Source: Desulfurivibrio sp.
GTDB lineage: Bacteria; Desulfobacterota; Desulfobulbia; Desulfobulbales; SURF-16
DNA: 34,188 bases
NCBI GenBank assembly: GCA_003605035.1
Contig: QZKJ01000016.1
Location: 1 to 34,188, forward strand
Reading direction: 5' to 3'
Shown: positions 25,000-33,196 of the stretch, piece after piece
How positions within the stretch are numbered: the first letter of the stretch is position 1
How the letters are laid out: each line of letters opens with the position of its first letter
Program-made: the position numbers and the translations under genes
Notes under the pieces: generated by a model
Told to the model about the DNA's origin: nothing
The model's input: the letters and a program-made list of their open reading frames with translations, nothing else
The model's database searches: none

Positions 25000-25584
25000 A
25001 TGAAACGCAAAACTCGATTTGTTGGCTACTGGCTTGCCAGCCTGTGGATTCTTCTGCAGACCGGCTGCGCGCTGTCGACTCCCCCGAATGATTTTACCAA
25101 TCAGACCATGGATTTCAGCGCCATCCAATCCGTGGCCGTTCTGCCTTTCCTGAATCTCACCAGCGATGACCAGGCGGCGGAAAGGGTGCGGGACTCCTTC
25201 ATGGGCATGCTGCTGGCCACCGAAGCCTTCTACGTGCTGCCATCCGGCGAGGTTAACCGGGGGATCAGCAGGGCCGGCTTGCGGACGCCGCAAACCCCCT
25301 CGGCGGAGGAAGCCAAGTCGATCAGCACAATTCTGGAGGTGGACGCGGTCATAACCGGCGTGCTGCGGGAGTATGGCACGGTCCGCTCCGGCTCAGCCGA
25401 GGCCAATCTGGTTTCCCTGAGCCTGCAGATGCTGGAAACCGAGAAAGGCACCGTCATCTGGTCCGCCTCTTCCACCCAGGGCGGCATCACCATGGGCGAT
25501 CGTCTTTTAGGCAGCGGCGGGCAGCCCATGAACAAGGTCACGGAACAGGTTGTCAATGATCTGCTCAACAAGCTTTTTGAATAA
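25000..25584 (+). CDS. GNA1162/CsgG-like lipoprotein
   Basis: This 194-residue lipoprotein has signal and lipobox LLQTGC (C23), then a single alpha/beta domain with the family pattern: QSVAVLPFLNLTSD, MLLATEAFYVLPSGEV, SISTILEVDAVITGVLREY, and SLSLQMLETEKGTVIWSAS. This fold belongs to the group that includes GNA1162/DUF799 proteins and the CsgG curli secretion pore. The next gene overlaps its end and carries two more copies of the same fold. In an outer-membrane cytochrome cluster these may form or support a secretion or assembly complex. The ATG at 25000 follows AAAGGAAATGAC. It stands 132 bases after the barrel gene, the largest gap within this run. Confidence 0.88.
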   Translation: MKRKTRFVGYWLASLWILLQTGCALSTPPNDFTNQTMDFSAIQSVAVLPFLNLTSDDQAAERVRDSFMGMLLATEAFYVLPSGEVNRGISRAGLRTPQTPSAEEAKSISTILEVDAVITGVLREYGTVRSGSAEANLVSLSLQMLETEKGTVIWSASSTQGGITMGDRLLGSGGQPMNKVTEQVVNDLLNKLFE

Positions 25585-27019
25585 AAAAACCTGGGTCCTT
25601 ATTCTTGTCGCTTTCTGGCTGGCCGGCTGCGCGCCGCGTGCCCTTGAGCAGGAGAAGCCGGAGCCGCTGGCCATGCTCGGACTGGATGTTACACTGCAGG
25701 GACCGCCTACGGCCAGGCTCGGCTCCCTGCAGTGCGCCTTCAGCACCAGCGGGGGCAGCGGCAAGGTGACCTTTGCGTTGCACAGCCTGAAGGCGGGGAT
25801 TGAAACAGTCGAATTCAGCGGCGAGCAGGCAAGCTGGAGCTGGTCGCCCAAGGAGCCCGGCAGTTACCATATCAAGGCAACGGCCACGGATGACACCGGC
25901 GCCGTTATTGACAGCGGCTGGTCCGCCGAATACCGGTTTTATCCGCCTGTTGACGCCGACACCCTCTATGCGGTGCTGCCGGTGGACAACATAAGCGCCG
26001 CCAAGGCGCCGCTCACAGAAATCCACCTGACCCTGATCAAGGCCCTGACGGAGAAAGGCCTGTCCATCCTTGACCATGACGAGCTTGAGGCCTTCATGGA
26101 AAAAAACAGGATGCGCTACACCGGCGGCATCAGTGCGGAAATCGGGCAGCAACTCAAGGATGAACTCGGGGTTGACGCGGTTTTTATTACTTCCCTGGAA
26201 ACCTGGCAGGAAGGAGACCCGCCCCGGGTTTCCCTGATTACCCGGGTGGTTTTGACAGGGGAGTGGCCGGAAATCCTCTGGATGGACAGTGTCGGCCTCA
26301 CCGGCGACGATGCGCCAGGCCTCCTCGGCATCGGCAGAATAAAAAGCGTTGAGCAGTTGCTGGCCAAAGCCCTGGACAGCCTGCTACGCTCCCTGCATCT
26401 GTATCGGACCGGCGGCTATCCAACATACCGATATGACAGCGACCTGCAGGAAATGAGGATGGTGAACGACGCCGGCCTGACCGCCGATTTTTTCGGGACA
26501 GAGGTCAGAGGCCGGCATCAACCCCATTTCACCTACCGCGCCCCGGACTTTGATCCGGCAGGCCGCTACGCGGTGGCCGTGGTTCCTTTCCTGAATGTTG
26601 ATGCCAGAAAATACTCAGGGGAAGTTGTTGCCCTGCACTTTGTCAAACAGCTGAACCGCTATGAAAATCTGCGCGTGATTGAGCCGGGTCTGGTCCGGCA
26701 GACCATGCTTGACTACCGGATGATCATGCAGGCCGGGCCATCGCTGGCCAACTCCGACATCCTGGCAAGTGAAAACATCCTGGGCGCCGACCTGGTGCTG
26801 TCCGGCAAGGTTTTCGATTACCAGGGGACCCGGGGCATCAGCAAGGTGGATTTTTCCGTACAGGCCTTTGACGGCAAAAAACGGGAAGTTATCTGGACCT
26901 CCCGCAGCTATGCCACCGGTGATGAGGGGGTTTATTTCTTTGATGCGGGGAGTGTGCCTTCCGCCCACGGCCTGACCACCAGGATGTCCAGGGCGGTTGT
27001 TGATATGCTGGAAGAATAG
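25577..27019 (+). CDS. Lipoprotein with two tandem CsgG/GNA1162-like domains
   Basis: This ~480-residue lipoprotein begins NKKTWVLILVAFWLAGC, a textbook signal with lipobox LAGC. A ~100-residue Ig-like beta domain (PTARLGSLQCAFSTSGGSGK..., PGSYHIKATATDDTGA) follows. Then come two copies of the alpha/beta fold of the previous gene: TLYAVLPVDNIS...LGVDAVFITSLETWQ and YAVAVVPFLNVD...LGADLVLSGKVFDYQ. I chose the TTG at 25577, which overlaps the upstream stop codon (TTGAATAA), because it gives the cleanest signal. An ATG at 25556 adds seven residues, and a TTG at 25550 adds nine. The overlap indicates coupled translation with the smaller lipoprotein. Together they look like paired subunits of an outer-membrane assembly. 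Confidence 0.87.
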   Translation: MNKKTWVLILVAFWLAGCAPRALEQEKPEPLAMLGLDVTLQGPPTARLGSLQCAFSTSGGSGKVTFALHSLKAGIETVEFSGEQASWSWSPKEPGSYHIKATATDDTGAVIDSGWSAEYRFYPPVDADTLYAVLPVDNISAAKAPLTEIHLTLIKALTEKGLSILDHDELEAFMEKNRMRYTGGISAEIGQQLKDELGVDAVFITSLETWQEGDPPRVSLITRVVLTGEWPEILWMDSVGLTGDDAPGLLGIGRIKSVEQLLAKALDSLLRSLHLYRTGGYPTYRYDSDLQEMRMVNDAGLTADFFGTEVRGRHQPHFTYRAPDFDPAGRYAVAVVPFLNVDARKYSGEVVALHFVKQLNRYENLRVIEPGLVRQTMLDYRMIMQAGPSLANSDILASENILGADLVLSGKVFDYQGTRGISKVDFSVQAFDGKKREVIWTSRSYATGDEGVYFFDAGSVPSAHGLTTRMSRAVVDMLEE

Positions 27020-27115
27020 ATGCTGCGTGGAAAAACAGTGTAGACCGTCTTTGTGTCTGCCTGCGAGTTAATCAACCGAAAAATTAAAAAATTCCAATAT
27101 CAATGGAGGAGTTCA

Positions 27116-28921
27116 ATGACGAAAAAAATCAGCAAGCTGGCCCTCGTGTGTGCCCTGATCCTTCTTACGGGCGGTGCAGCGGGCGCCAGCGGCGATGCCA
27201 AGAGCGCGGTCGACCCCGTGGCGCCCGCCCCTGCGGAAGAAGTAAAGGAACTCACCATCTCTCTGCGGAATCCATCTTCCACAAAAGTAGAGGAAGTTCC
27301 ACTTTTTTCAGAAAAATACAGCCAGACCCCGGTTGCCATGGTCAACGGCGAGCCGATCACCCTGGAAGAATTCGCCGATCGGCTGGTGGCCATGCACAGT
27401 GACGCGGAGCAGCCCGGCACCCAGGAGAAAAAAAATTATCTCACCCTTCTGAACCGGATGATCGGTATCAAGCTGGTGGTGCAGGAAGCGGTCAATATCG
27501 GCCTGGACCAGACCTCGGCCTCCCAGCAGCAGATGGAAGACTTTGCCTTGAAAACGCTGATTAAGCAGCTGGTCGGCAGACAGCTGCAGAATATGGAAGC
27601 GGACCCGCAGAAAGTCGAGGAAATTTACAAACAGATGGCCCTGGAAGCTAAGCTGACATCCTATAAATTCAGCAGTCAGGCCGACGCCCAGGCTCTGCTC
27701 GATCAGCACAAGGCCGGCGGGGATTTCAGCAAACTGGCCCAGGCCATGGTCAAAAGCGGCAAGGCCGAAGGCGGCGAGAAAACAGAAGAGTATATCAAGC
27801 TGAAGGATCTGCTCCCCAGTGTCGCCCAGGCGGTTTTTGCCATGAAGATCGGCGGGGTCAGCGAAATTTTTCAAACCGATAAAGGATTTCAGCTTTTCAA
27901 GCTCGAGGATCGGCGGCCCTATGATGATCCGGAGGCGCGCAGCCAGGCCACCCAGATGGTCCTGCAGCAGCAAGTTGGTGAAAAACAGGCAAAATACCTG
28001 AAGGAGCTGGAAGACAAATACGCCACCATGAACAAGGAGGCTGAGCAGAGCCTTGATTTTGAAAAGATCATGCAGGAAAAACCCGGGGCAAAGGCCGCGG
28101 AGGTTTTCGCCCCCCTGCGTACCGATCAGCGGCCCCTGGCCACCATAAAAAACAACGGCGGGACAACGGTCATCACGGTGGCGGAGATCGTCAAAGAGCT
28201 GGAGGCCACCTTTTACCACGGCACGGACCAGCCGATCGCCCCCAAGGAAACCAATACGAAAAAAGACGCCATTATCCAGAATAAACTGCTGAAAATCATC
28301 GGCCCGCTTGAGGCCAGGATCCAGGGTGTCGATCAATCGAAGCAATACCTCAACGCACTCAAGGGCTTCAGGGAAAAAATGCTTTTCGACGCCTTCATCA
28401 GCAAGGCGGTGCTGCCCGGCGTTAAAGTATCCCAGGCTGAGGCCCGGGCCTATTACAACGAGAACATCGGTGAATACTCAACTCCCTTGATGCTCAAGTT
28501 GAAAAGCCTGGCTTTCTCTGATGAAAAAAACGCCCAGGATGCCCTGAAAAAACTGAAGGCGGGCAGCGATTTCAAATGGGTTTCCGCCAATGTCGCCGGA
28601 CTGGTGGCTGAAGATGATCCCAGGATGCTGAATTTCGGCGGCAACCTGCTCGCCGTTACCGCCCTGCCCGCTGATCTGCAGAAAACGGTGGACCAGGCCC
28701 GGCCTGGCGACACGTATCTGTACAAGGACCCCGGCAATCTGTTTTACGTTCTGGTGGTTGAATCGGCATTCGCCCCCCAGGCAAAATCCTACGACGAGGT
28801 CCAGAACGAGGCGGCCAAGATTGTCTACGGCAGAAAAATCAAAGAGGCGCTCGATGAATATGAGCGCAAACTGAAAGAGGTCTATGAAACGGAAATTTTC
28901 ATCGTCAATGGCAATAACTGA
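27116..28921 (+). CDS. Periplasmic SurA/PrsA-like chaperone with two parvulin-type domains
   Basis: This 601-residue protein has a Sec signal, a Pro/Ala linker, a SurA-type helical chaperone region (VAMVNGEPITLEEFADRLV, residues about 75-190), a parvulin-like PPIase domain (LTSYKFSSQADAQALLDQ... to FQLFKLEDRR), a long helical section, a second substrate-binding start (TTVITVAEIVKELEATF), and a second parvulin-like domain (LKLKSLAFSDEKNAQDALKK... to FYVLVVESAFAP). The ATG at 27116 follows GGAGGA by five bases; an upstream frame start at 27053 has no signal. Such proteins fold outer-membrane barrels and exported proteins. Here the clients are likely the barrel and the OmcS-like subunits. Whether both domains are catalytic is uncertain. 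Confidence 0.9.
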   Translation: MTKKISKLALVCALILLTGGAAGASGDAKSAVDPVAPAPAEEVKELTISLRNPSSTKVEEVPLFSEKYSQTPVAMVNGEPITLEEFADRLVAMHSDAEQPGTQEKKNYLTLLNRMIGIKLVVQEAVNIGLDQTSASQQQMEDFALKTLIKQLVGRQLQNMEADPQKVEEIYKQMALEAKLTSYKFSSQADAQALLDQHKAGGDFSKLAQAMVKSGKAEGGEKTEEYIKLKDLLPSVAQAVFAMKIGGVSEIFQTDKGFQLFKLEDRRPYDDPEARSQATQMVLQQQVGEKQAKYLKELEDKYATMNKEAEQSLDFEKIMQEKPGAKAAEVFAPLRTDQRPLATIKNNGGTTVITVAEIVKELEATFYHGTDQPIAPKETNTKKDAIIQNKLLKIIGPLEARIQGVDQSKQYLNALKGFREKMLFDAFISKAVLPGVKVSQAEARAYYNENIGEYSTPLMLKLKSLAFSDEKNAQDALKKLKAGSDFKWVSANVAGLVAEDDPRMLNFGGNLLAVTALPADLQKTVDQARPGDTYLYKDPGNLFYVLVVESAFAPQAKSYDEVQNEAAKIVYGRKIKEALDEYERKLKEVYETEIFIVNGNN

Positions 28922-28923
28922 CC

Positions 28924-28940
28924 GGAAAGCAGTGCTTTCC
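28924..28940 (+). other. Small hairpin between chaperone and 26-haem genes
   Basis: GGAAAGC-AGT-GCTTTCC forms a seven-bp stem with a three-base loop just after the chaperone stop. A T5 run follows only about 20 bases later. It may be an mRNA processing or attenuation point. Confidence 0.35.
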
Positions 28941-28999
28941 TCCCCTTCGGTTCCCTTTTTCAATCATTGCACGGGATGCACATTAATGGAGTCATGATC

Positions 29000-30985
29000 A
29001 TGTTACGTGTCACAGGAAAAAGAAAAATATTCCTTGGGCTGGCCGCGGCATTTTTTGCCATCATGCTGCAGCTGGATTTCCCCTCTCCGGCTCAGGCGGC
29101 CAAACGCACCTTCACCAAAAAGGGGTGCACGGACTGCCACGAGGATTTCAATAAAAAATACCTTGGCTTGAAAAATGTGCATTCCGTGGTGAAAGAAGGG
29201 AAATGCGAGGAATGCCACCTCCCGCACGGCATCGTCGGCAAACTGCTGCTGAAGGAGGAGGGCAACGATCTCTGTTTTCTCTGCCACAAAAAAGAGGATC
29301 TGAAACTGGGCCAGGATGCCAAAGTGCATTCGGCCCTGCGGCAGGGCAAATGTGTTTCCTGTCATAATCCCCATGCCGCCGATGCCGCGAACCTGTTGAA
29401 GTCCGAAGGCAGTGCCGTGTGTTTTACCTGCCACCAGCAGGATAAATTCGTCAAAAAGGTGGTGCACCCCGTCATCGACAAGCAAGGCTGCAGCGCCTGT
29501 CATCTGGCCCACTCTTCGACCGAAAGCAACCTGCTCGCCATGGCGCCGGACAAGCTCTGCCTTTCCTGCCATAAAAGCGATGCCTCGGCTTTTACAAATG
29601 CCCATGGCGGCTACCCGGTCGACAAGAAATCCTGCACCATCTGCCATGACCCCCACAGTGCCGAACAGGCCAAACTGCTGAAGGGCAGCGTGCACAATCC
29701 GGTGGCTGCGGCGGAATGCGACTCCTGCCATAATCCGCCAGCTGATGCCAATCCCTTCAAGACAACGAAGGAAGGCGGCGAATTATGCATGACCTGCCAT
29801 GAAAAAGACTCCCTGATGGGTGAAGGGAAGATCGAACATGCACCCTTCCAGACCGGCGAATGTCTTTCCTGCCACAATCCTCATACCTCGGACCAGGAAA
29901 AACTGCTGACCAACAAGGGCAACCAGCTCTGTTTTACCTGTCATGCCGACACCAGTCAGATGGTCAAGTTTCCACATGCGCCCCTGTCAAGCGATCGCGG
30001 CTGCCTCTCCTGCCACGCGCCCCATGCCGCCGTCTATGAAAAACTCGTCAACAAAGACGAGGGCGAGCTGTGCTTTACCTGCCACACGGAGACGCGCAAG
30101 GCCGGCGAAAAAATGCAGATCGTTCATTCGCCCTTTGAGGAGAAGATGTGCACCAGCTGCCACAACCCCCATGGCTCCAGCGCGGAAAAAATTCTCGTCT
30201 CCAGACCGGATCAGGTCTGCTACTCATGCCATACCGAACTCGAGGGGGCCTACTTCAAAACCAACATCCACAAGCCCCTGCAAAACGGGCAATGCACCTC
30301 CTGCCATCTCGGCCATGGCGGCAATCAGGCCCAATTTCTCAAGGCGTCCGGGGTGGAACTCTGCACCACCTGTCATGCCGAATTCATGAAAAAGCAAGGG
30401 GCCGTTTCCCTGCATCCGCCCTTTGACGATGGCGACTGCCTCACCTGTCACGATCCCCATGCCAGCGATTACAAGGGGGTTACGGTCGAGGGGCAGAAAA
30501 AACTCTGCCTTACCTGTCACAAGGATTTTGAGGAGAGCATGAGCGGGGCGGTAAGCATGCACGCGCCGGTCACCAACGGGGAATGCAGCGCGTGCCATAA
30601 TGCCCATCAGGCCAAGCTCAACTCGCTGCTGCTGGCGGAAACACCCGATCTCTGCATGAGCTGCCATACGGCCTTGAAGGACAGAATGGCCGCTGAAAAA
30701 GTGCACGCCCCGGCTGGCAGAGACTGCCTGCGCTGCCACAAACCGCATGCGGCAACCGAGAAGACGCTCATGGCCCAGCCCCTGCAGCCCCTCTGCGGCG
30801 AGTGTCACGAAGCGGGCAGCGCGTCTTTCAATACGGCCCACATTTCCATCAATGCGGCTGACATGAACTGCGTCAACTGTCATGAACCGCATTCATCGAA
30901 GGACCAGAAATTTTTCAAGGAAATACTGCACGCGCCTTTTGCGGCAAAAACCTGTGACCCTTGCCACATTGTTGAGAAGGAGTAA
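29000..30985 (+). CDS. 26-haem repeat c-type cytochrome
   Basis: This 661-residue secreted protein (signal ending SPAQA) has 26 CXXCH motifs, counted directly, about one haem per 25 residues. They alternate between a CXXCH followed by PH or AH (CHNPHA, CHDPHS) and one preceded by LC (LCFTCH, LCLSCH). This gives about thirteen near-regular ~50-residue doubled-CXXCH units. There is no lipobox. I chose the ATG at 29000 because GGAG lies eight bases before it; the ATG at 28994 is too close to the same site. Its size suits a long periplasmic or trans-envelope electron relay between inner membrane and the barrel or filaments. A 16-haem relative follows three bases downstream. Confidence 0.94.
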   Translation: MLRVTGKRKIFLGLAAAFFAIMLQLDFPSPAQAAKRTFTKKGCTDCHEDFNKKYLGLKNVHSVVKEGKCEECHLPHGIVGKLLLKEEGNDLCFLCHKKEDLKLGQDAKVHSALRQGKCVSCHNPHAADAANLLKSEGSAVCFTCHQQDKFVKKVVHPVIDKQGCSACHLAHSSTESNLLAMAPDKLCLSCHKSDASAFTNAHGGYPVDKKSCTICHDPHSAEQAKLLKGSVHNPVAAAECDSCHNPPADANPFKTTKEGGELCMTCHEKDSLMGEGKIEHAPFQTGECLSCHNPHTSDQEKLLTNKGNQLCFTCHADTSQMVKFPHAPLSSDRGCLSCHAPHAAVYEKLVNKDEGELCFTCHTETRKAGEKMQIVHSPFEEKMCTSCHNPHGSSAEKILVSRPDQVCYSCHTELEGAYFKTNIHKPLQNGQCTSCHLGHGGNQAQFLKASGVELCTTCHAEFMKKQGAVSLHPPFDDGDCLTCHDPHASDYKGVTVEGQKKLCLTCHKDFEESMSGAVSMHAPVTNGECSACHNAHQAKLNSLLLAETPDLCMSCHTALKDRMAAEKVHAPAGRDCLRCHKPHAATEKTLMAQPLQPLCGECHEAGSASFNTAHISINAADMNCVNCHEPHSSKDQKFFKEILHAPFAAKTCDPCHIVEKE

Positions 30986-30988
30986 GAG

Positions 30989-32272
30989 ATGCCTCAGACG
31001 ACATATAAACCTACCCTCACTTTTCTGCTCTGGACCGGAATCGCTCTTCTTGCCGCCGCATCCCCGGCAAGGGCGGAAGGAAAATTCAAACTGCGGCCCG
31101 GCGCCCATGGCAAAATCTGCCTGACCTGTCATGTCGAATTCAGCGAAAAAATGAAAATGAAGCATATTCATACCCCGCTGGCCGAGGGGGAATGCTCAGG
31201 ATGCCATAATCCGCACACCTCCTCCCATGAAAAGCTCATGGCGGCCGGCAAGGATGCGATCTGTTACCAATGCCACGACCAGCTGGTGCCGGAAGGAGCG
31301 CGCAGCGCGCATAAGGTGGCCAGGGAAGGCAAGTGTGTCGCCTGCCACGATCCGCACGCCTCGGATAACCCGGCAAACCTGCTGGAGGCAGGAAGCAAAC
31401 TCTGTTTCACCTGCCACAAGGAAATGGCGGCAAAAATCGAGGGCAACAAGTTCAAACACTCACCCGTGCAAAAGGACTGCCTTGGCTGCCATACCCCGCA
31501 TGCTTCGGCGGACAACGAACAGCTGCTCAAAACCGATGTCAAGTCGCTCTGCCTCAAATGTCACCAGACCGATCAGGCCTCCTTCAAGACACGGCACCTG
31601 GGTTATCCCGTGGAAAAAAGCCGCTGCACGTCCTGTCATGACCCGCACGGCTCCAGCCAGGGCGCCATCCTGTATGACAATGTCCACAAACCGCTGGTCA
31701 ATAAAATGTGCAATCAGTGCCATAACGACGCCCAGTCCGCCTCGCCTCTTGAACTCAAGAAAAAAGGGTTCGAACTCTGTCAGGGCTGTCATTACGAGAT
31801 GATGAATCAGACGATGAACAAGAAGCTCATGCACTGGCCGCTGCTTGACGAAACAGGCTGCATCAACTGCCATTCGCCCCATGCCTCGGCGGTAAGCGGC
31901 CTGCTGAAGAAGCCCATGCTTACCCTGTGCGGCAGCTGCCACAGCGACACCATCGCCCGGCAGGAGAGATCGCAAACCCCGCACCCGCCGGTTGCCGAGG
32001 GTGACTGCACCGCCTGCCATACACCGCACGCTTCGGACAATCCCTTTTTCATGAATGAAGCGTCCACGGTCGATGTCTGCGGCAACTGCCATGACTGGCA
32101 GATCCATTCAACCCATCCGATCGGGGAGAAGGTTATTGATCCGAGAAATCCGAACATAACTTTGCAGTGCATGAGCTGTCATCGCAGCCATGGCACTGAA
32201 TACAAGCATTTCATGTATTTTCCCGATACGCAGACACTTTGCGTCCAATGCCATGAGAAATACAGGAGATAA
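30989..32272 (+). CDS. 16-haem repeat c-type cytochrome
   Basis: This 427-residue secreted protein (signal MPQTTYKPT...SPARA) has 16 CXXCH motifs in the same alternating doubled-CXXCH repeat as the preceding gene (CLTCH, CSGCHNPH, CYQCH, CVACHDPH, and so on). It is a shorter relative, probably arisen by duplication with loss or gain of repeat units. The ATG at 30989 has GGAG six bases upstream, and the gap to the 26-haem stop is three bases, so the two are co-translated. The likely role is a periplasmic or barrel-inserted partner in the same electron-transfer chain. Which of the two faces outward cannot be told from sequence. Confidence 0.94.
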   Translation: MPQTTYKPTLTFLLWTGIALLAAASPARAEGKFKLRPGAHGKICLTCHVEFSEKMKMKHIHTPLAEGECSGCHNPHTSSHEKLMAAGKDAICYQCHDQLVPEGARSAHKVAREGKCVACHDPHASDNPANLLEAGSKLCFTCHKEMAAKIEGNKFKHSPVQKDCLGCHTPHASADNEQLLKTDVKSLCLKCHQTDQASFKTRHLGYPVEKSRCTSCHDPHGSSQGAILYDNVHKPLVNKMCNQCHNDAQSASPLELKKKGFELCQGCHYEMMNQTMNKKLMHWPLLDETGCINCHSPHASAVSGLLKKPMLTLCGSCHSDTIARQERSQTPHPPVAEGDCTACHTPHASDNPFFMNEASTVDVCGNCHDWQIHSTHPIGEKVIDPRNPNITLQCMSCHRSHGTEYKHFMYFPDTQTLCVQCHEKYRR

Positions 32273-32276
32273 TGCC

Positions 32277-33179
32277 ATGCGAAAATTATCTGTATCAATT
32301 TCAATATTTTTTCTGCTGCTGGGCGCCTCGTTAACCGCAGCGGCTGAAACAGCAAAACTCAAGCATCTGGTGAGCGTCTACGCCGATGTCGACGGCAAGA
32401 AACTGCAAAATCCGGACGGGGTTGCCTGCCCGGATGACTCTTTCCTGGTCGCCGATTCGGGCAATGGTCGGATTGTCCGCTTTTCCTATAAGAATGCGAC
32501 CCTTACCACGGAAGGGCAATACCCCCTGGATAATGTTTATCCCACCATTATGCAGGTGAATGCGCAGGGCGAAATCTATTATCTGGACGGCAAACAGCGT
32601 CGCATCGGCATGCTGAGCGCCAGCGGAGAGCCGAAAGGCAACCTGAAATTTGCCGGGCTTCCGGCGCCGGAAACACTTATCCCGAAAAGTTTCAGGGTAG
32701 ACAAGGAAGGCAATATCCACCTGCTTGATATTTTTTCGGAAAGGGTGGTAAGCGTCAGTCCGGCAGGAAACTTTATCAAAAGCATTCCTTTTCCCGAGCA
32801 GTATGGCTTTTTTTCCGATCTGGCCATTGATCAGCGCGGCAAGATATTTCTGCTGGACAGCATCAATGCGGTTGTCTATGTGCAGAACGAGCAGGGAGAC
32901 GGCTTTGCTCCCCTGAGCAAGAACATGAAGGAGTATATGAATTTCCCCACCGGCATCGCCCTTGACCGCAACGGCCAGATTTTTCTAACAGATCAGTACG
33001 GCAGCGGCCTGGTGCTGCTCGGCAGGGACGGCGCATTTCTGGGAAGAAAAATCGGCATGGGCTGGATCGACGGTCTCCTCTTCTATCCTTCGCAGCTCTG
33101 CATCAACAGCAGCAATGAGATTTTCATAGCCGATCGCAGCAACAGCAGGGTGCAGGTCTTTGGCCTTTCAGAAAAGTGA
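32277..33179 (+). CDS. Secreted NHL-type beta-propeller protein, second copy
   Basis: This 300-residue protein has a Sec signal (MRKLSVSISIFFLLLGASLTAAA) and NHL-like propeller repeats: NPDGVACPDDSFLVADSGN, TIMQVNAQGEIYYLDG, SFRVDKEGNIHLLDI, SDLAIDQRGKIFLLD, FPTGIALDRNGQIFLTDQ and SQLCINSSNEIFIADRSN. The ATG at 32277 follows AGGAG by eight bases and lies four bases after the 16-haem stop. It resembles the propeller gene at 16928 in size and layout. It closes the electron-transfer run and is likely a binding scaffold for the cytochromes. No catalytic motif is visible. Confidence 0.88.
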   Translation: MRKLSVSISIFFLLLGASLTAAAETAKLKHLVSVYADVDGKKLQNPDGVACPDDSFLVADSGNGRIVRFSYKNATLTTEGQYPLDNVYPTIMQVNAQGEIYYLDGKQRRIGMLSASGEPKGNLKFAGLPAPETLIPKSFRVDKEGNIHLLDIFSERVVSVSPAGNFIKSIPFPEQYGFFSDLAIDQRGKIFLLDSINAVVYVQNEQGDGFAPLSKNMKEYMNFPTGIALDRNGQIFLTDQYGSGLVLLGRDGAFLGRKIGMGWIDGLLFYPSQLCINSSNEIFIADRSNSRVQVFGLSEK

Positions 33180-33196
33180 AAAAAACAAGAAAGAGC

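Noticed and set aside
25026..25041. Sigma-54-like TGGCTACTGGCTTGCC
   Set aside because: It lies inside the signal-peptide codons of the GNA1162-like gene, just after its start, so it is likely chance.
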